A stretch of DNA of 64,000 bases from Saccharibacillus deserti (GCF_013618475.1 NZ_JABJVN010000001.1:1-64000); one strand, 5' to 3'; positions 28,262-38,282 are shown, counted from the first letter of the stretch. Numbers and translations: made by a program. Notes: generated by a model from the sequence alone, not told the origin.

Positions 28262-28290
28262 TTGACTTTAGTCATGCACTTGATTACAAT
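28262..28290 (+). promoter_or_regulatory. promoter of hisS-aspS
   Basis: -35 TTGACT (28262-28267), 17-base spacer and -10 TACAAT (28285-28290). A hairpin (GTAAGCC 28311-28317 with 28340-28346) separates it from the T-box. Confidence 0.82.
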
Positions 28291-28363
28291 CATAAAATAT
28301 AACAAACGCAGTAAGCCATTTTGAGGCCGCTTCGGTCGGGGCTTACCGCAAATATCAAGATTC

Positions 28364-28730
28364 GATGACGGGAAAAAGTAATCCGGATTCAAAGCGCATC
28401 AGAGAAGAATTCCTTGGCTGAAAGAATTCTGCGCGGCGGCCGGACCAAAGACCTCCCCGAGAACGCACGGCGAACGATTGAAAAAGCGGAGGACCGAAAG
28501 GTCCGGACATGCTTTTTGGATTTCAAGTAGCCGATGCGCGAGACTGGACGGGCGTTAACCGTCTTTTTAATGAAGCGGGTTTCGTTTCCTCTCGCAAGCG
28601 CCGACACAAGCGCCTGCCGATCGAGGTAGAAATCCGAAATGTGGGTGGCACCACGGGAGATTCGTAAATACGGTCCCTCGTCCCTGTACTATGCGAAATA
28701 TCGGCATAGACGGCGGACGGGGGATTTTTT
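28364..28730 (+). ncRNA. T-box riboswitch of hisS-aspS, tRNA-Asp specific
   Basis: The leader shows the T-box order: the GATGACGGGAAAAAGTA start (28364 on), the AGAGA motif with a GGCTG-containing loop, and the specifier region AAAGACCTCCCCGAG with codon GAC (28450-28452). Then follow AAGTAGCC, CGTTAACC and AATGAAG elements, and the T-box core GGGTGGCACCACGG (28643-28656). The terminator is 28674-28683 with 28715-28724, then six T. The specifier GAC and TGGC (28646-28649) both fit tRNA-Asp, which has G73. Uncharged tRNA-Asp should therefore promote readthrough into hisS and aspS. Confidence 0.92.
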
Positions 28731-28800
28731 GGTATGCCTTAAGGCGTGTACGCCACAAAACAAACCGGCTGTTTGAGCCGGAAAGAAAGGGAAATCAATC

Positions 28801-30048
28801 ATGGATTTTCAAAAGCCGAAAGGGACACTCGATTTTTTGCCGGGCACGGTCGAAAAATGGCAGTATGTCGAAAACAAAGCGCGTGATTTGAGCAGACGTT
28901 TCAATTATCGCGAGATTCGTACGCCGATGTTCGAATACACCCAGCTGTTTCAGCGCGGGGTAGGGGAGACGACCGATATCGTCCAAAAAGAGATGTTCTC
29001 GTTCCAGGACATGGGCGGCCGCGGCATGACGCTCCGCCCGGAAGGTACGGCAGGCGTCGTACGCGCTTATGTGGAGAACAAAGTATTCGGCGAACCGGAC
29101 GTAGCCAAACTGTTCTACATCGGACCGATGTTCCGTCAGGAACGTCCGCAGGCCGGACGCTACCGCCAGTTCCACCAATTCGGTATCGAAGCGATCGGCT
29201 CCGTCGATCCGGCAATCGATGCGGAAGTCATTGCGTTCGGCATGCAGTTCTTTGAAGATATCGGACTGAAAGGCACAAGCGTCGAGATCAATTCGGTCGG
29301 CAACGCGGCATCGCGCGCCGATTACAACGAGCGGCTGCTCGCGTTCCTGAATCCGATGCGCGAAACGCTCTGCAAAGACTGCCAGAGCCGGATCGACCGG
29401 AATCCGCTCCGCGTGCTCGACTGCAAAGTCGACCAGGACAAATTTACGGATGCGCCGTCTATTCTGGACAGCCTGGATGAAGAAAGCCGCAGTCACTTCG
29501 AAGCCGTTCAAAGCACGCTGACGGCCATGGATGTTCCGTACACGATCAATCCGCGTCTGGTACGTGGACTGGACTATTACACGCTGACGGCGTTCGAGTT
29601 CAAAACCGAAAGCGGAATCGGCGCGATCGATACCATCGGCGGAGGCGGACGCTACAACAAACTGGTCGCGGAAGTCGGCGGACCGGATCAACCGGGAATC
29701 GGCATGGCGATCGGCATGGAACGCCTGCAGCTGCTGCTGGCGGACCAGGAGACGGAGATTCAGGCCGCTCCTCCGCTGGATGTGTATCTGATCGCTCTGG
29801 GCGACAAAGCCAATGCGGAGATCACCAAGCAGCTGCACAAGCTGCGCCGCCTCGGCTTCTCGGCGGAACGCGATTATCAGGGCCGCAAGATGAAGGCACA
29901 GATGAAATCGGCCGACCGGCTGCAGGCCCGCTATACGGCCATTCTGGGAGACGACGAACTGGAACGGGGCGAAATTGCCGTCAAGTCGATGGAAACGCGC
30001 GAACAGGTTACCGTACCGCTGGCCGATCTGGCTTCGGTATTGAAATAG
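28801..30048 (+). CDS. hisS: histidyl-tRNA synthetase
   Basis: Class II synthetase charging tRNA-His. The 415-residue protein has motif 1 near the start (KPKGTLDFLPG, YREIRTPMFEYTQLF), motif 2 FRQERPQAGRYRQFHQFG (near 110-127), the histidine-specific LVRGLDYYTLTAFE (near 255-268), motif 3 GGGGRYNKLV and GIGMAIGMERL, and a C-terminal anticodon-binding domain. AAAGGG precedes the ATG. It forms an operon with aspS (30 bases apart) under the T-box leader. Confidence 0.97.
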   Translation: MDFQKPKGTLDFLPGTVEKWQYVENKARDLSRRFNYREIRTPMFEYTQLFQRGVGETTDIVQKEMFSFQDMGGRGMTLRPEGTAGVVRAYVENKVFGEPDVAKLFYIGPMFRQERPQAGRYRQFHQFGIEAIGSVDPAIDAEVIAFGMQFFEDIGLKGTSVEINSVGNAASRADYNERLLAFLNPMRETLCKDCQSRIDRNPLRVLDCKVDQDKFTDAPSILDSLDEESRSHFEAVQSTLTAMDVPYTINPRLVRGLDYYTLTAFEFKTESGIGAIDTIGGGGRYNKLVAEVGGPDQPGIGMAIGMERLQLLLADQETEIQAAPPLDVYLIALGDKANAEITKQLHKLRRLGFSAERDYQGRKMKAQMKSADRLQARYTAILGDDELERGEIAVKSMETREQVTVPLADLASVLK

Positions 30049-30078
30049 CAGACTTTTACTACAAAGGAGAATGAACTT

Positions 30079-31881
30079 ATGATGCTCAGGACTCATCACT
30101 GCGGACAGATTACATCCGCGCAAATCGGAGAGACGGTTACATTGAACGGCTGGGTGCAGACCCGCCGCGACCTCGGAGGCGTTCTCTTTATCGACCTGCG
30201 GGACCGCAGCGGAATCGTACAGGCGGTCTTCAATCCGGCTTATTCGGGAGAAGCTCTGCAAACGGCGGAACGCGTGCGTACCGAATACGTGCTGGCTGTC
30301 AAAGGAACGGTAGTCAAACGCGAAGAAGACACGATCAACAAAAACCTGCCGACCGGCGAACTTGAAGTGCGCGTTACCGAAATCGAAGTGTTGAATGCGG
30401 CCAAGACGACTCCGTTCTTTATTGAAGACGGTATCGAAGTCGACGAAGCGCTGCGTCTGAAATACCGGTATCTGGATCTTCGCCGTCCGGAAATGCAGAA
30501 GACGCTGATGCTGCGTTCGCAGTCCGCGAAAATCTTCCGCAACCACCTCGACGAGCAGGGCTTCGTGGAAGTCGAAACGCCGATCCTGACCAAAAGCACG
30601 CCGGAAGGCGCCCGCGATTACCTGGTGCCGAGCCGGGTGCATGAAGGCGAATTCTTCGCGCTGCCGCAGTCGCCGCAGATCTTCAAGCAGCTGTTGATGG
30701 TCAGCGGAATCGAACGCTATTATCAAATGGCCCGCTGTTTCCGAGACGAAGACCTTCGGGCCGACCGGCAACCGGAATTCACCCAGATCGACCTTGAGAT
30801 GTCGTTCGTGTCCCGCGACGACATTCTCTGCCTGATCGAAGAGCTGATGGCGAAACTGTTCCGCGAAACGGTCGGCGTCGAAGTTCCGCTTCCGTTCCAG
30901 CGTTTGACCCATGCGGAAGCGATGTCCAAATACGGTTCGGACAAACCGGATCTGCGTTTCGGTATGGAGCTTGTCGACGTCGGCGATATCGTGGAGACGA
31001 GCGGCGTAAAAGTATTCGCTTCCGTCGTTTCGGGCGGCGGGCAGGTTAAAGTGCTGAACGCCAAAGGCTGCGGCACGTGGCCCCGCAAAGAAATCGACGA
31101 TCTCGGCTCTTACGCGGCCCGCTACGGCGCGAAAGGCCTGGCCTGGATTCAGGTCAAGGAAGACGGCTTCAAAGGCCCGATCGTCAAGTTCATGACCGAA
31201 GAAGAGATCGAAGCGCTGCGCGAACGTACGGGCGCGGAAGTCGGCGACCTTCTGCTGTTCTCGGCCGACAAGAAAAAGGTAGTGGCCGACGTGCTGGGCG
31301 CCCTTCGTTTGAAGATCGGCCGCCAGTTGGGCCTGATCGACGACAGCGTCTACAAATTCGCCTGGGTTCTGGACTTCCCGCTGCTCAGCTACGACGAGGA
31401 CGAGAAGCGCTACGTGGCGGAACACCATCCGTTCACCCGCCCTCTGGCGGAAGACCTGGAACTGTTCGAGACCGATCCGGGTGCGGTTCGTGCCCAAGCT
31501 TACGACCTTGTGCTGAACGGCTACGAAGTCGGCGGCGGTTCGATGCGGATCTTCGAGCATGATCTTCAGCAGAGAATGTTCAAGCTGCTCGGCATTTCCG
31601 AAGAAACGGCGCAGGAGCAGTTCGGCTACCTGCTGGACGCGTTCCAGTACGGCACGCCTCCGCACGGCGGCTTCGCATTCGGTTTCGACCGTCTCGTTAT
31701 GCTGCTGACGCAGCGGACCAACCTGCGCGAGACGATTGCTTTCCCGAAAACGGCAAGTGCGACCGACCTGCTGATGAACGCCCCGGCACCTGTCGACAAA
31801 GGCCAACTGGACGACCTGCATATCAAGCTTGCTCCGAAGCCGGCCAAAAAACCGGCGGCGACCGAAGGCGAACAAGCCTAA
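30079..31881 (+). CDS. aspS: aspartyl-tRNA synthetase
   Basis: Class IIb synthetase of bacterial type, 600 residues. It has an N-terminal OB anticodon domain ([13 protein letters not shown]), motif 1 with [19 protein letters not shown] (split across about 168-190), motif 2 [14 protein letters not shown] (near 216), a GAD insert domain (~300-420) and motif 3 [13 protein letters not shown] (near 530). A lysine/alanine-rich tail follows. AAAGGAG precedes the ATG. Whether it charges only tRNA-Asp or also tRNA-Asn depends on gatCAB elsewhere. Confidence 0.97.
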   Translation: MMLRTHHCGQITSAQIGETVTLNGWVQTRRDLGGVLFIDLRDRSGIVQAVFNPAYSGEALQTAERVRTEYVLAVKGTVVKREEDTINKNLPTGELEVRVTEIEVLNAAKTTPFFIEDGIEVDEALRLKYRYLDLRRPEMQKTLMLRSQSAKIFRNHLDEQGFVEVETPILTKSTPEGARDYLVPSRVHEGEFFALPQSPQIFKQLLMVSGIERYYQMARCFRDEDLRADRQPEFTQIDLEMSFVSRDDILCLIEELMAKLFRETVGVEVPLPFQRLTHAEAMSKYGSDKPDLRFGMELVDVGDIVETSGVKVFASVVSGGGQVKVLNAKGCGTWPRKEIDDLGSYAARYGAKGLAWIQVKEDGFKGPIVKFMTEEEIEALRERTGAEVGDLLLFSADKKKVVADVLGALRLKIGRQLGLIDDSVYKFAWVLDFPLLSYDEDEKRYVAEHHPFTRPLAEDLELFETDPGAVRAQAYDLVLNGYEVGGGSMRIFEHDLQQRMFKLLGISEETAQEQFGYLLDAFQYGTPPHGGFAFGFDRLVMLLTQRTNLRETIAFPKTASATDLLMNAPAPVDKGQLDDLHIKLAPKPAKKPAATEGEQA

Positions 31882-31897
31882 CCCACGCAGACAGAAG

Positions 31898-31930
31898 AGG
31901 CAGCCGGCCGAGTCCGGCGTGCCTTTTCCT
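31898..31930 (+). terminator. terminator after aspS
   Basis: AGGCA (31898-31902) pairs with TGCCT (31920-31924) and GCCGG (31903-31907) with CCGGC (31914-31918); TTTCCTTTT follows. Confidence 0.75.
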
Positions 31931-31991
31931 TTTGCCGGGACCGGACAGCCGGACACCCTGACTTCAATTCAAGACCGAGGAGGTTATTTCC

Positions 31992-32759
31992 ATGCTGCAT
32001 GCTTTTTCCAGAACGGAACTTGCGATCGGCCCCGCAGGACTCGAAGTGCTTAAAAACAGCACCGTAGCGGTACTTGGTATCGGCGGCGTCGGCGCGATGG
32101 CTGCCGAGGCGCTTGCCCGCTCGGGCGTCGGAACCCTGATCCTGATCGACAAAGACGTCGTGGACATCACGAATATCAACCGCCAGATCCATGCCCTGAC
32201 CACTACGGTCGGACAGCAAAAAACCGAGCTGATGGCGGAACGAGTCAAACTGATCAATCCGGATATCAACACGATCGTATTGAATATGTTCTACACGGAA
32301 GAAACCTACGAGAAGCTGTTCGAACACAAAATCGATTATGTAGTGGATGCTTCCGATACGATTATCTACAAGGTGCATATCATCAAGGAATGTCTGGAAC
32401 GCGATATTCCGATCATTTCCAGCATGGGCGCGGCCAACAAAATGGATCCGTCGAGATTCCAGGTTGCGGACATCTCCAAAACGAAGATGGATCCGATCGC
32501 ACGGATTATCCGTAAAAAGCTGCGCAAAGAAAACGGCATCAAAAAAGGCGTAAAAGTCGTGTTCTCGACCGAGAAGCCGCTTAAGCCGCGGGCGGACGTG
32601 ACGGAGCAGATCGCTCCGGCCGGCGCCAAGATTCGCAAAGCGAAGCAGCCTCCGGCCAGCAACGCTTTCGTTCCGCCGGTCGCCGGCCTGATTATGGTCA
32701 GCGAAGCCATCAAGGATCTGCTGAGTCTCGGCGGCCAGCCGCTGCCCGAGCAGGAATAA
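31992..32759 (+). CDS. tcdA: tRNA threonylcarbamoyladenosine dehydratase TcdA
   Basis: E1-like enzyme that dehydrates t6A37 of tRNA to its cyclic form ct6A. The 255 residues contain the ATP-binding GIGGVGAMAAEALARSGVG (near 30-48) and DKDVVDITNINRQ (near 54-66) motifs of the ThiF/MoeB fold, and the family-specific SSMGAANKMDPSRFQV stretch (near 144-159). GAGGAGG precedes the ATG. The position after aspS matches yrvM of B. subtilis. Confidence 0.94.
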   Translation: MLHAFSRTELAIGPAGLEVLKNSTVAVLGIGGVGAMAAEALARSGVGTLILIDKDVVDITNINRQIHALTTTVGQQKTELMAERVKLINPDINTIVLNMFYTEETYEKLFEHKIDYVVDASDTIIYKVHIIKECLERDIPIISSMGAANKMDPSRFQVADISKTKMDPIARIIRKKLRKENGIKKGVKVVFSTEKPLKPRADVTEQIAPAGAKIRKAKQPPASNAFVPPVAGLIMVSEAIKDLLSLGGQPLPEQE

Positions 32760-32776
32760 CCGCATAAGTGATCCGG

Positions 32777-32808
32777 GCGCCTCTTCCCAAGCGGAAGCGG
32801 CGCTTTTT
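32777..32808 (+). terminator. terminator after tcdA
   Basis: GCGCC plus CTTCC (32777-32787) pair with GGAAG plus GGCGC (32793-32803), followed by TTTTT. Confidence 0.82.
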
Positions 32809-32991
32809 GGCGCTCCGGAAAATAAGGGAGGTCGTTTGCAGGGGAATGTGCTATGCTGGTAGTCCTTTTGCTTTTTCGCCAACGGAAATTACGGAAGCGA
32901 AAAAGCCAATTGATTTCGGCATTTTGTGCGGCTGAGTTCGCCGGTTCGCAAGAACCCCTGTACAAAATGCTCATCTTAGGAGGTAACTGAA

Positions 32992-35187
32992 GTGAGTGAG
33001 AACGTTCAAAGTGCCTATCAAGAAGAGCAAAACAAGCTGGATTCCGTTCTCCGAGAGATCGAAACCCAGCTTGCGCGCCTTCGGGCCGTGCCGGTCTATA
33101 CCGGGCACGACTTTACCGAGCAGGTGCTCGAAGCAGGACGCGAAGAGCGCCGCCAGCGGCTGGCCAAATCGGAACCCGAGCCGTATTTCGGGCGAATGGA
33201 TTTCGAAGAAGAAGGAAAAGACGCGCCGGCTCCGCTGTATATCGGCAAAACGGGACTCGACGGACGCGATCCCGGCAGTCTGCCGATTGTGGTCGACTGG
33301 CGGGCGCCTGTCGCAAGTTTGTTCTATTCGTTTACCGGAGGCGAAGAGAAAGTCGAATACGAGGCGCCCGAAGGCATCATCGGCGGTTCCGTGCATCTCA
33401 AACGCAATATTATGGTCCGCCGGTCGGAGCTCGAGCGCGTAGTCGATACGTATACCCGCGGCGGCGAAGAACCGGCCGTCTCGGACGAGTTCCTGCTGTA
33501 CCGGTTGGGCGAGAACAAAGACAACCGTCTGCGCGATATCGTCTCGACGATCCAGGCCGAGCAGGATCGGATCATCCGGGCGGAGAAAAACAAAGCGCTG
33601 ATTATTCAGGGCGTCGCGGGCAGCGGAAAAACGACCGTCGCGCTGCACCGGCTCGCTTTTCTGCTGTATCGGTACAAAGAACAGGTGTCGGCGGAGAAAA
33701 TGATCATCTTCGCGCCGAACGGCATGTTCCTCGACTATATTTCCGGCGTTCTGCCGGAACTCGGCGTCGGGGATATCCAGCAGCGCACCTTTACCGATTG
33801 GGCCGTCAAACAGCTTGAAGCGGAGTCCATGCTGGCCGATCCGGCGGAAACGCTGGACTTCTGGTTCGGCCGTGCCGCAGGCGAAGCGCCGGGCGACGAT
33901 GCGCCGGGGCGCTTCAAAGGATCGGACAAGTTCAAAGACATGCTGGACGCCGCGGCTTCCGCACTTGAAGTATCCGGGGCTCCGGAACTCGAGTTCTCTC
34001 CCTGGGAAGATAAAATCCTGCCGTACGAAACGATTCTGCATTGGTACGCGGAAGAGTATAAGCATTATTCGGCGGCCGGCCGCAAAGAGCGCGTGCTGGC
34101 AAGAATTCACCGCTGGATCGAAATGGAACTGAAGCCGGTCAAGCCGGAATCCAAACGCAAGGAATTCAAAAAGAAAGCCGCCCAGCGCGAAAAAGCGTAT
34201 GCGAAAAAGTGGCCGGATTTCAGTCCGCTCACCCTGTACAAGCAGATCTTTGGGGCAGCCAAAGATTCGCGGGGCATTCTGCCGCAGGAGCTGTTCGAAG
34301 CCATCCCGGCTTCGGTGCTCAAGTCGACGCGCAAAGACCTCAAAGAAAGCCGGATTCGCGAAGAAGATCTGCCGGCGCTGCTGTATCTGCACCTGCTGTT
34401 GAACGGAATCGAAGGGGCCGAGCGGTTCGATCATATCGTCATCGATGAAGCGCAGGATTTCTCGCCGCTGCAGGTATCGGTGCTCGACCGGTTCGTCCGC
34501 GGACATTCGTTCACCATTCTCGGCGATCTGTCGCAGGGCATACATGCCTACAAAGGCGTCCACGCCTGGGAAGAGATGAGCGGGCTGTTCGGCGAACAGG
34601 AAACGTCTTATCATGCACTGACCCGAAGCTACCGGTCGACTCTGGAGATCATCGGTTTCGCCAACACGATTCTGTCGGGCGGCGTACCGAATGCGATCCA
34701 GGCGGTGCCGGTATTCCGAAGCGGAGACAAAGTGCGGAAGATCGGTTTCGGCCACGAATCCGCACATATAGACGGGAACGCGGCGGAAAATGCCGGCGCT
34801 GCGGCGTCAGCCCGTGCGCTGCGGGCGCTCTGGGGAAGAGAACACAAAACGGTGTCGCTGCTGACAAGAACGCAGGAGCAGGCGCAGACGCTGTATGAAG
34901 CGCTAAAACCGGAATTCCCGGAGCTGCACGTGATCGACGGAAACATGACGCAGTACGAAGGCGGACTGTCCGTGCTGCCGCTGCATTTGTCCAAAGGACT
35001 GGAGTTCGACGCGGTCGTGATTGCGGATGCGGGAAAGAGAAATTACGGCGAATCGGAATGGGATGCCAAGATGCTGTACGTCGGCTGTACGCGGGCCCTG
35101 CACGAATTGTGGGTGCTGCACGGCGGAGAGACGCCGGCATTTCTCGATCCGACCGGCGAATGGAGCGAAAAGGGCTGGCCGGAGTAA
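32992..35187 (+). CDS. helD: RNA polymerase recycling motor ATPase HelD
   Basis: Superfamily 1 (UvrD/PcrA-like) ATPase that removes stalled RNA polymerase from DNA. The 731-residue product begins with an N-terminal coiled-coil of the type that enters the polymerase secondary channel (about 1-60, rich in E/R/L). It then has Walker A GVAGSGKTT (near 207-215), a split SF1 core, Walker B/motif II IDEAQDFSPLQ (near 483-493), and motif VI-like GCTRALHEL at the end. There is no DNA-binding accessory domain of classic UvrD. GTG start at 32992 with a perfect TTAGGAGGT. Monocistronic, between two terminators. Confidence 0.9.
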   Translation: MSENVQSAYQEEQNKLDSVLREIETQLARLRAVPVYTGHDFTEQVLEAGREERRQRLAKSEPEPYFGRMDFEEEGKDAPAPLYIGKTGLDGRDPGSLPIVVDWRAPVASLFYSFTGGEEKVEYEAPEGIIGGSVHLKRNIMVRRSELERVVDTYTRGGEEPAVSDEFLLYRLGENKDNRLRDIVSTIQAEQDRIIRAEKNKALIIQGVAGSGKTTVALHRLAFLLYRYKEQVSAEKMIIFAPNGMFLDYISGVLPELGVGDIQQRTFTDWAVKQLEAESMLADPAETLDFWFGRAAGEAPGDDAPGRFKGSDKFKDMLDAAASALEVSGAPELEFSPWEDKILPYETILHWYAEEYKHYSAAGRKERVLARIHRWIEMELKPVKPESKRKEFKKKAAQREKAYAKKWPDFSPLTLYKQIFGAAKDSRGILPQELFEAIPASVLKSTRKDLKESRIREEDLPALLYLHLLLNGIEGAERFDHIVIDEAQDFSPLQVSVLDRFVRGHSFTILGDLSQGIHAYKGVHAWEEMSGLFGEQETSYHALTRSYRSTLEIIGFANTILSGGVPNAIQAVPVFRSGDKVRKIGFGHESAHIDGNAAENAGAAASARALRALWGREHKTVSLLTRTQEQAQTLYEALKPEFPELHVIDGNMTQYEGGLSVLPLHLSKGLEFDAVVIADAGKRNYGESEWDAKMLYVGCTRALHELWVLHGGETPAFLDPTGEWSEKGWPE

Positions 35188-35214
35188 ATCCGGCGCAATA
35201 ATTCGCTGCATAAC

Positions 35215-35250
35215 AAAGAAAGGACGGCCTTCTGCCGTCCTTTCTTTGCA
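35215..35250 (+). terminator. terminator after helD
   Basis: A 14-bp perfect stem (35215-35228 with 35234-35247) around a five-base loop, ending TTTCTTT. The rest of the gap to rarA (35251-35449) shows no gene. Confidence 0.88.
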
Positions 35251-35449
35251 TGGAAAAAGATAACGAAGAACAGCACATCAAGCTTTCAGATGCCGGACAG
35301 GAGCCTTTTCGTTACCGGCAAAAACCGGCAAAGTCATAAGGGGAACAGGGAGAGGTTTTTTTTGGGCTCCATACTCTTCAGTCGGCAGCGTGCCGCACAT
35401 TTGCGTTCCGCGGCGCCTCCCTCTATATTGAATAAAGTAATGAAAGGAC

Positions 35450-36772
35450 GTGACGACTTTGGATTTGTTTTCTTATGAAAGCGGAGCGGATACTCAAACG
35501 GGCGGCGGGCTGCTCGCCGACCGTATGCGCCCCCTGACACTGGACGAATATATCGGGCAGGAAGACATCGTCGGTCCCGGCCGGCTGCTTCGCCGCGCAA
35601 TCGAAGCCGACAAAGTCGGTTCGATTGTCCTGTACGGGCCTCCCGGCTGCGGCAAGACGACTCTGGCACATATTATCTCCTACCATACCCAAGGCAAGTT
35701 TGTGCGTCTGAACGCGGTAGATGCCACCGTCAAGGATGTGCGAGAAGTGATCCGGCAGGCGGCCGATGACAAAGCGCTGCACGGCAGCAAGACGATCCTG
35801 TTCCTGGACGAGGTCCACCGGTTCAACAGTTCCCGTCAGGACGCGCTGCTGCCGGCGGTGGAGAAAGGAACGATCATCTTTATCGGGGCGACGACGGAGA
35901 ATCCGTACCATTATGTGAACGGAGCCTTGATGAGCCGTTCGACGCTGTTCCAGCTGCATCCGCTGACGGCGGAGCATGCGCGGATCGCGATGCGCCGCGC
36001 GCTGGACGATGCGGAGCGCGGTCTGGGCTATATGGACCTGGACGCCGACGAGGAAGCGCTGGCCCATATCGCGGCGATGTCCGGCGGCGATATTCGCCGG
36101 GCGCTCAATGCGCTGGAGCTTGCGGCGCTGACCACGCCGCCGCAGGTTGACGGCCGCATCCGTATTACGAAGGAAGCCGCCGAAGAATCGGTTCGCAAGC
36201 CGATTGCGCGGGCCGACGAATCGACGCAGTACGACGTCCTGTCGGCTTTCCACAAATCGATTCGGGGTTCCAGCGATGCCGCGTTGTATTGGTTCTTGTA
36301 CGCTGTCGAGAAGCTGGGCATGGACCCCATGACGTTTATCCGCCGGTTGATTGCGGCCAGCAGCGAAGACATCGGGCTCGCCAATCCGCAGGCGATGGTG
36401 CAGGCCGTATCGGCGCTTGAAGCCTACCGCAACAACGGATGGCCGGAAGCGAAGCTCAATATTGCCCAAGCGATTCTGTTCGCGGTGGAGAGTCCCAAGT
36501 CCAATGCCGTATATAACGCCATTTCCAAGGCGGAAGCGGCTTTTGGGCGAACAGGCACAACGGAGGTTCCGCTGCATCTGCGAGATACCCATTACAAAGG
36601 CGCGGAAAAACTGGGACATGAAGGCTACAAATATCCGCATCATTTTCCGAATCATTATGTGAAACAAGCCTATTTGCCGGAAGAACTTGAAGGCACCGTA
36701 TTTTATGAAGCGACGGAGCAGGGCAGCGAATCCAAAATCCGTCTGAATCAACAGCGGCGCCGCGAAAAATGA
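35450..36772 (+). CDS. rarA: replication-associated recombination protein RarA (MgsA)
   Basis: AAA+ ATPase of the RarA/MgsA/WRNIP1 family that acts at stalled replication forks. The 440 residues include an N-terminal DRMRPLTLDEYIGQE, Walker A GPPGCGKTTL (near 62), Walker B FLDEVHRF (near 119), sensor 1 GATTENP, an arginine finger region MSRSTLF and the C-terminal tetramerisation domain ending in HHFPNHYVKQAYLPEEL (split near 395-412). GTG 35450 is close to AAAGGA; TTG 35459, nine bases in, has better spacing and is a real alternative. Position after tcdA (with helD inserted) matches yrvN. Confidence 0.95.
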   Translation: MTTLDLFSYESGADTQTGGGLLADRMRPLTLDEYIGQEDIVGPGRLLRRAIEADKVGSIVLYGPPGCGKTTLAHIISYHTQGKFVRLNAVDATVKDVREVIRQAADDKALHGSKTILFLDEVHRFNSSRQDALLPAVEKGTIIFIGATTENPYHYVNGALMSRSTLFQLHPLTAEHARIAMRRALDDAERGLGYMDLDADEEALAHIAAMSGGDIRRALNALELAALTTPPQVDGRIRITKEAAEESVRKPIARADESTQYDVLSAFHKSIRGSSDAALYWFLYAVEKLGMDPMTFIRRLIAASSEDIGLANPQAMVQAVSALEAYRNNGWPEAKLNIAQAILFAVESPKSNAVYNAISKAEAAFGRTGTTEVPLHLRDTHYKGAEKLGHEGYKYPHHFPNHYVKQAYLPEELEGTVFYEATEQGSESKIRLNQQRRREK

Positions 36773-36848
36773 AGATTTTCGGCTCTGGACACTCGAATAA
36801 GCCAAATTTTGCAGGTTAAAGCGCACTAACCCGGATCGTATGTTAGAA

Positions 36849-36878
36849 TTGTCAGAACAATACGAAATGTAGTAATCT
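36849..36878 (+). promoter_or_regulatory. candidate promoter upstream of the LCP gene
   Basis: -35 TTGTCA (36849-36854), 18-base spacer and -10 TAATCT (36873-36878). A leader of about 170 bases with several hairpins follows before the ATG at 37056. Confidence 0.5.
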
Positions 36879-37055
36879 AAGATGTGTCTTCAACTTCGGG
36901 CGTTCGTCCGAAGAAGGTTTGTGGCGCACGCACTTCTATTTTAGCTTCCATAAGGGATTACAAGGTCCGTAATACGCTGAACGCGCAGGTTCCTCCTGAA
37001 TCCGGTCACCGTAGCAAGCCTACGACTTTTGTGGAGAGAGAAAGGTACGAACAAA

Positions 37056-38192
37056 ATGGATAAAAACCAGCCGGCCGAGGCTCGCGTCCTCACGAGGGCT
37101 CAGAGGCATCGGAAGAAAAAAACGAAAAAGAACAAAGGCAAAGCCTGGCTGATCGCCCTATGCGTGCTGTTCGTCCTGGGAATCGGCGGATTTATTTTCC
37201 GTAAAGAACTGATGGTATTCGCTTTGGATACGTTCCTGGCCGATACGGTCAAGAGCACCCTCGACAAATCCTACGCTCCGATCGACCAGGCGCCCAAAGG
37301 CGGAGGTGCGGAAGAACTTACCGTCGCCGAACTGAGCAAAGAACCTTTCTCCGTATTGCTGCTCGGAACCGACCAACGCGATGACGAACTCGCCCGAACC
37401 GACTCCATTATCTATTCGGTCGTCCGTCCTGCGGACAATAAAGTGCTGCTGATTTCTATTCCGCGCGATTCCTACGTCAAGATGGTCGGAACGCCGACGA
37501 TCAAAGGAACGCGTTCGGAGACCAAGATCAATGCCGCCTACGCTTACGGAGGCGCACAGATGAGCGTCGATACCGTCGAAGCGCTGCTGGAACACGACGT
37601 CGATTATTATGCCACGATCAATTTCAACGGGTTAAAAGACGTCGTCAACGCGCTCGGAGGCGTAGAGCTTCCGATTACGGAGACGATCGAGAACAAACAG
37701 GCCGATCACGAGAAGTTTACGATCGAAGCCAACAAACCGATCTACGACGGTACGGAAGCGCTCAACTACGTACGCTATCGGGAAGATTCGGACTTCAAAC
37801 GGACCGAACGTCACCGGATTTTCCTGAAGCAGGTCCTGAACCGGATGAAAAAGATCGAAAACTTGACCAAAATTCCGGAATTGATCGGTATCGCCGGTCA
37901 AAACTTCAAAACCAATATGGATTCGGATTTTATGCTTTCCTTGGCCAAAACGGTCATCCTGAACGAATCGACCCCGGAAATCAGCAGCCATATGCTGCAG
38001 GGCGAAGGCGTCTCGCGCGAGGCGTGGTATTACGAGCTGGACGACGAAGATCTGGAAGAAACGATCGAATCGATCAACAAATGGCTCGATCCGAGCTCGG
38101 TCGCGTCCGACCTGACCGTAGACGATACGGATGAAGGCGGAGAGTCGCATACGGACCAGCCGGGTCAACCGGCCGGAGATACCGGGCAGTAA
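37056..38192 (+). CDS. LytR-CpsA-Psr family cell wall teichoic-acid/glycopolymer transferase
   Basis: LCP enzymes attach teichoic acids or capsule polymers from lipid carriers to peptidoglycan, outside the membrane. The 378-residue product has a basic cytoplasmic start, one transmembrane anchor (about 36-55, AWLIALCVLFVLGIGGFIF) and the LCP domain. That domain has LLLGTDQRDDELARTDSI (split near 100-118), ISIPRDSYV with the conserved R-D, and RYREDSDFKRTERHR (near 238-252), the arginine-rich pyrophosphate site. A Gly/Asp/Gln-rich tail ends the protein. ATG 37056 follows AGAAAGG by ten bases. Confidence 0.92.
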   Translation: MDKNQPAEARVLTRAQRHRKKKTKKNKGKAWLIALCVLFVLGIGGFIFRKELMVFALDTFLADTVKSTLDKSYAPIDQAPKGGGAEELTVAELSKEPFSVLLLGTDQRDDELARTDSIIYSVVRPADNKVLLISIPRDSYVKMVGTPTIKGTRSETKINAAYAYGGAQMSVDTVEALLEHDVDYYATINFNGLKDVVNALGGVELPITETIENKQADHEKFTIEANKPIYDGTEALNYVRYREDSDFKRTERHRIFLKQVLNRMKKIENLTKIPELIGIAGQNFKTNMDSDFMLSLAKTVILNESTPEISSHMLQGEGVSREAWYYELDDEDLEETIESINKWLDPSSVASDLTVDDTDEGGESHTDQPGQPAGDTGQ

Positions 38193-38282
38193 TCCGCTGC
38201 GTATCTTCGCTTCACGGTAAACGCGGGCGTTACCGAGGCAGGTGCGCGGAACCCCGCCTGAAACCGACTAGTCAGAAACGCC

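Noticed and set aside
28795-31956. Open frame of about 1050 codons on the minus strand across hisS-aspS
   Set aside because: It is the antisense shadow of two certain synthetase genes, caused by GC-rich codon usage; the product is rich in F/R/Q/H with no known domain and no ribosome-binding site.
36880-37055. 6S RNA upstream of the LCP gene
   Set aside because: Length and position were suggestive, but the 5' and 3' ends do not pair and there is no central bubble.
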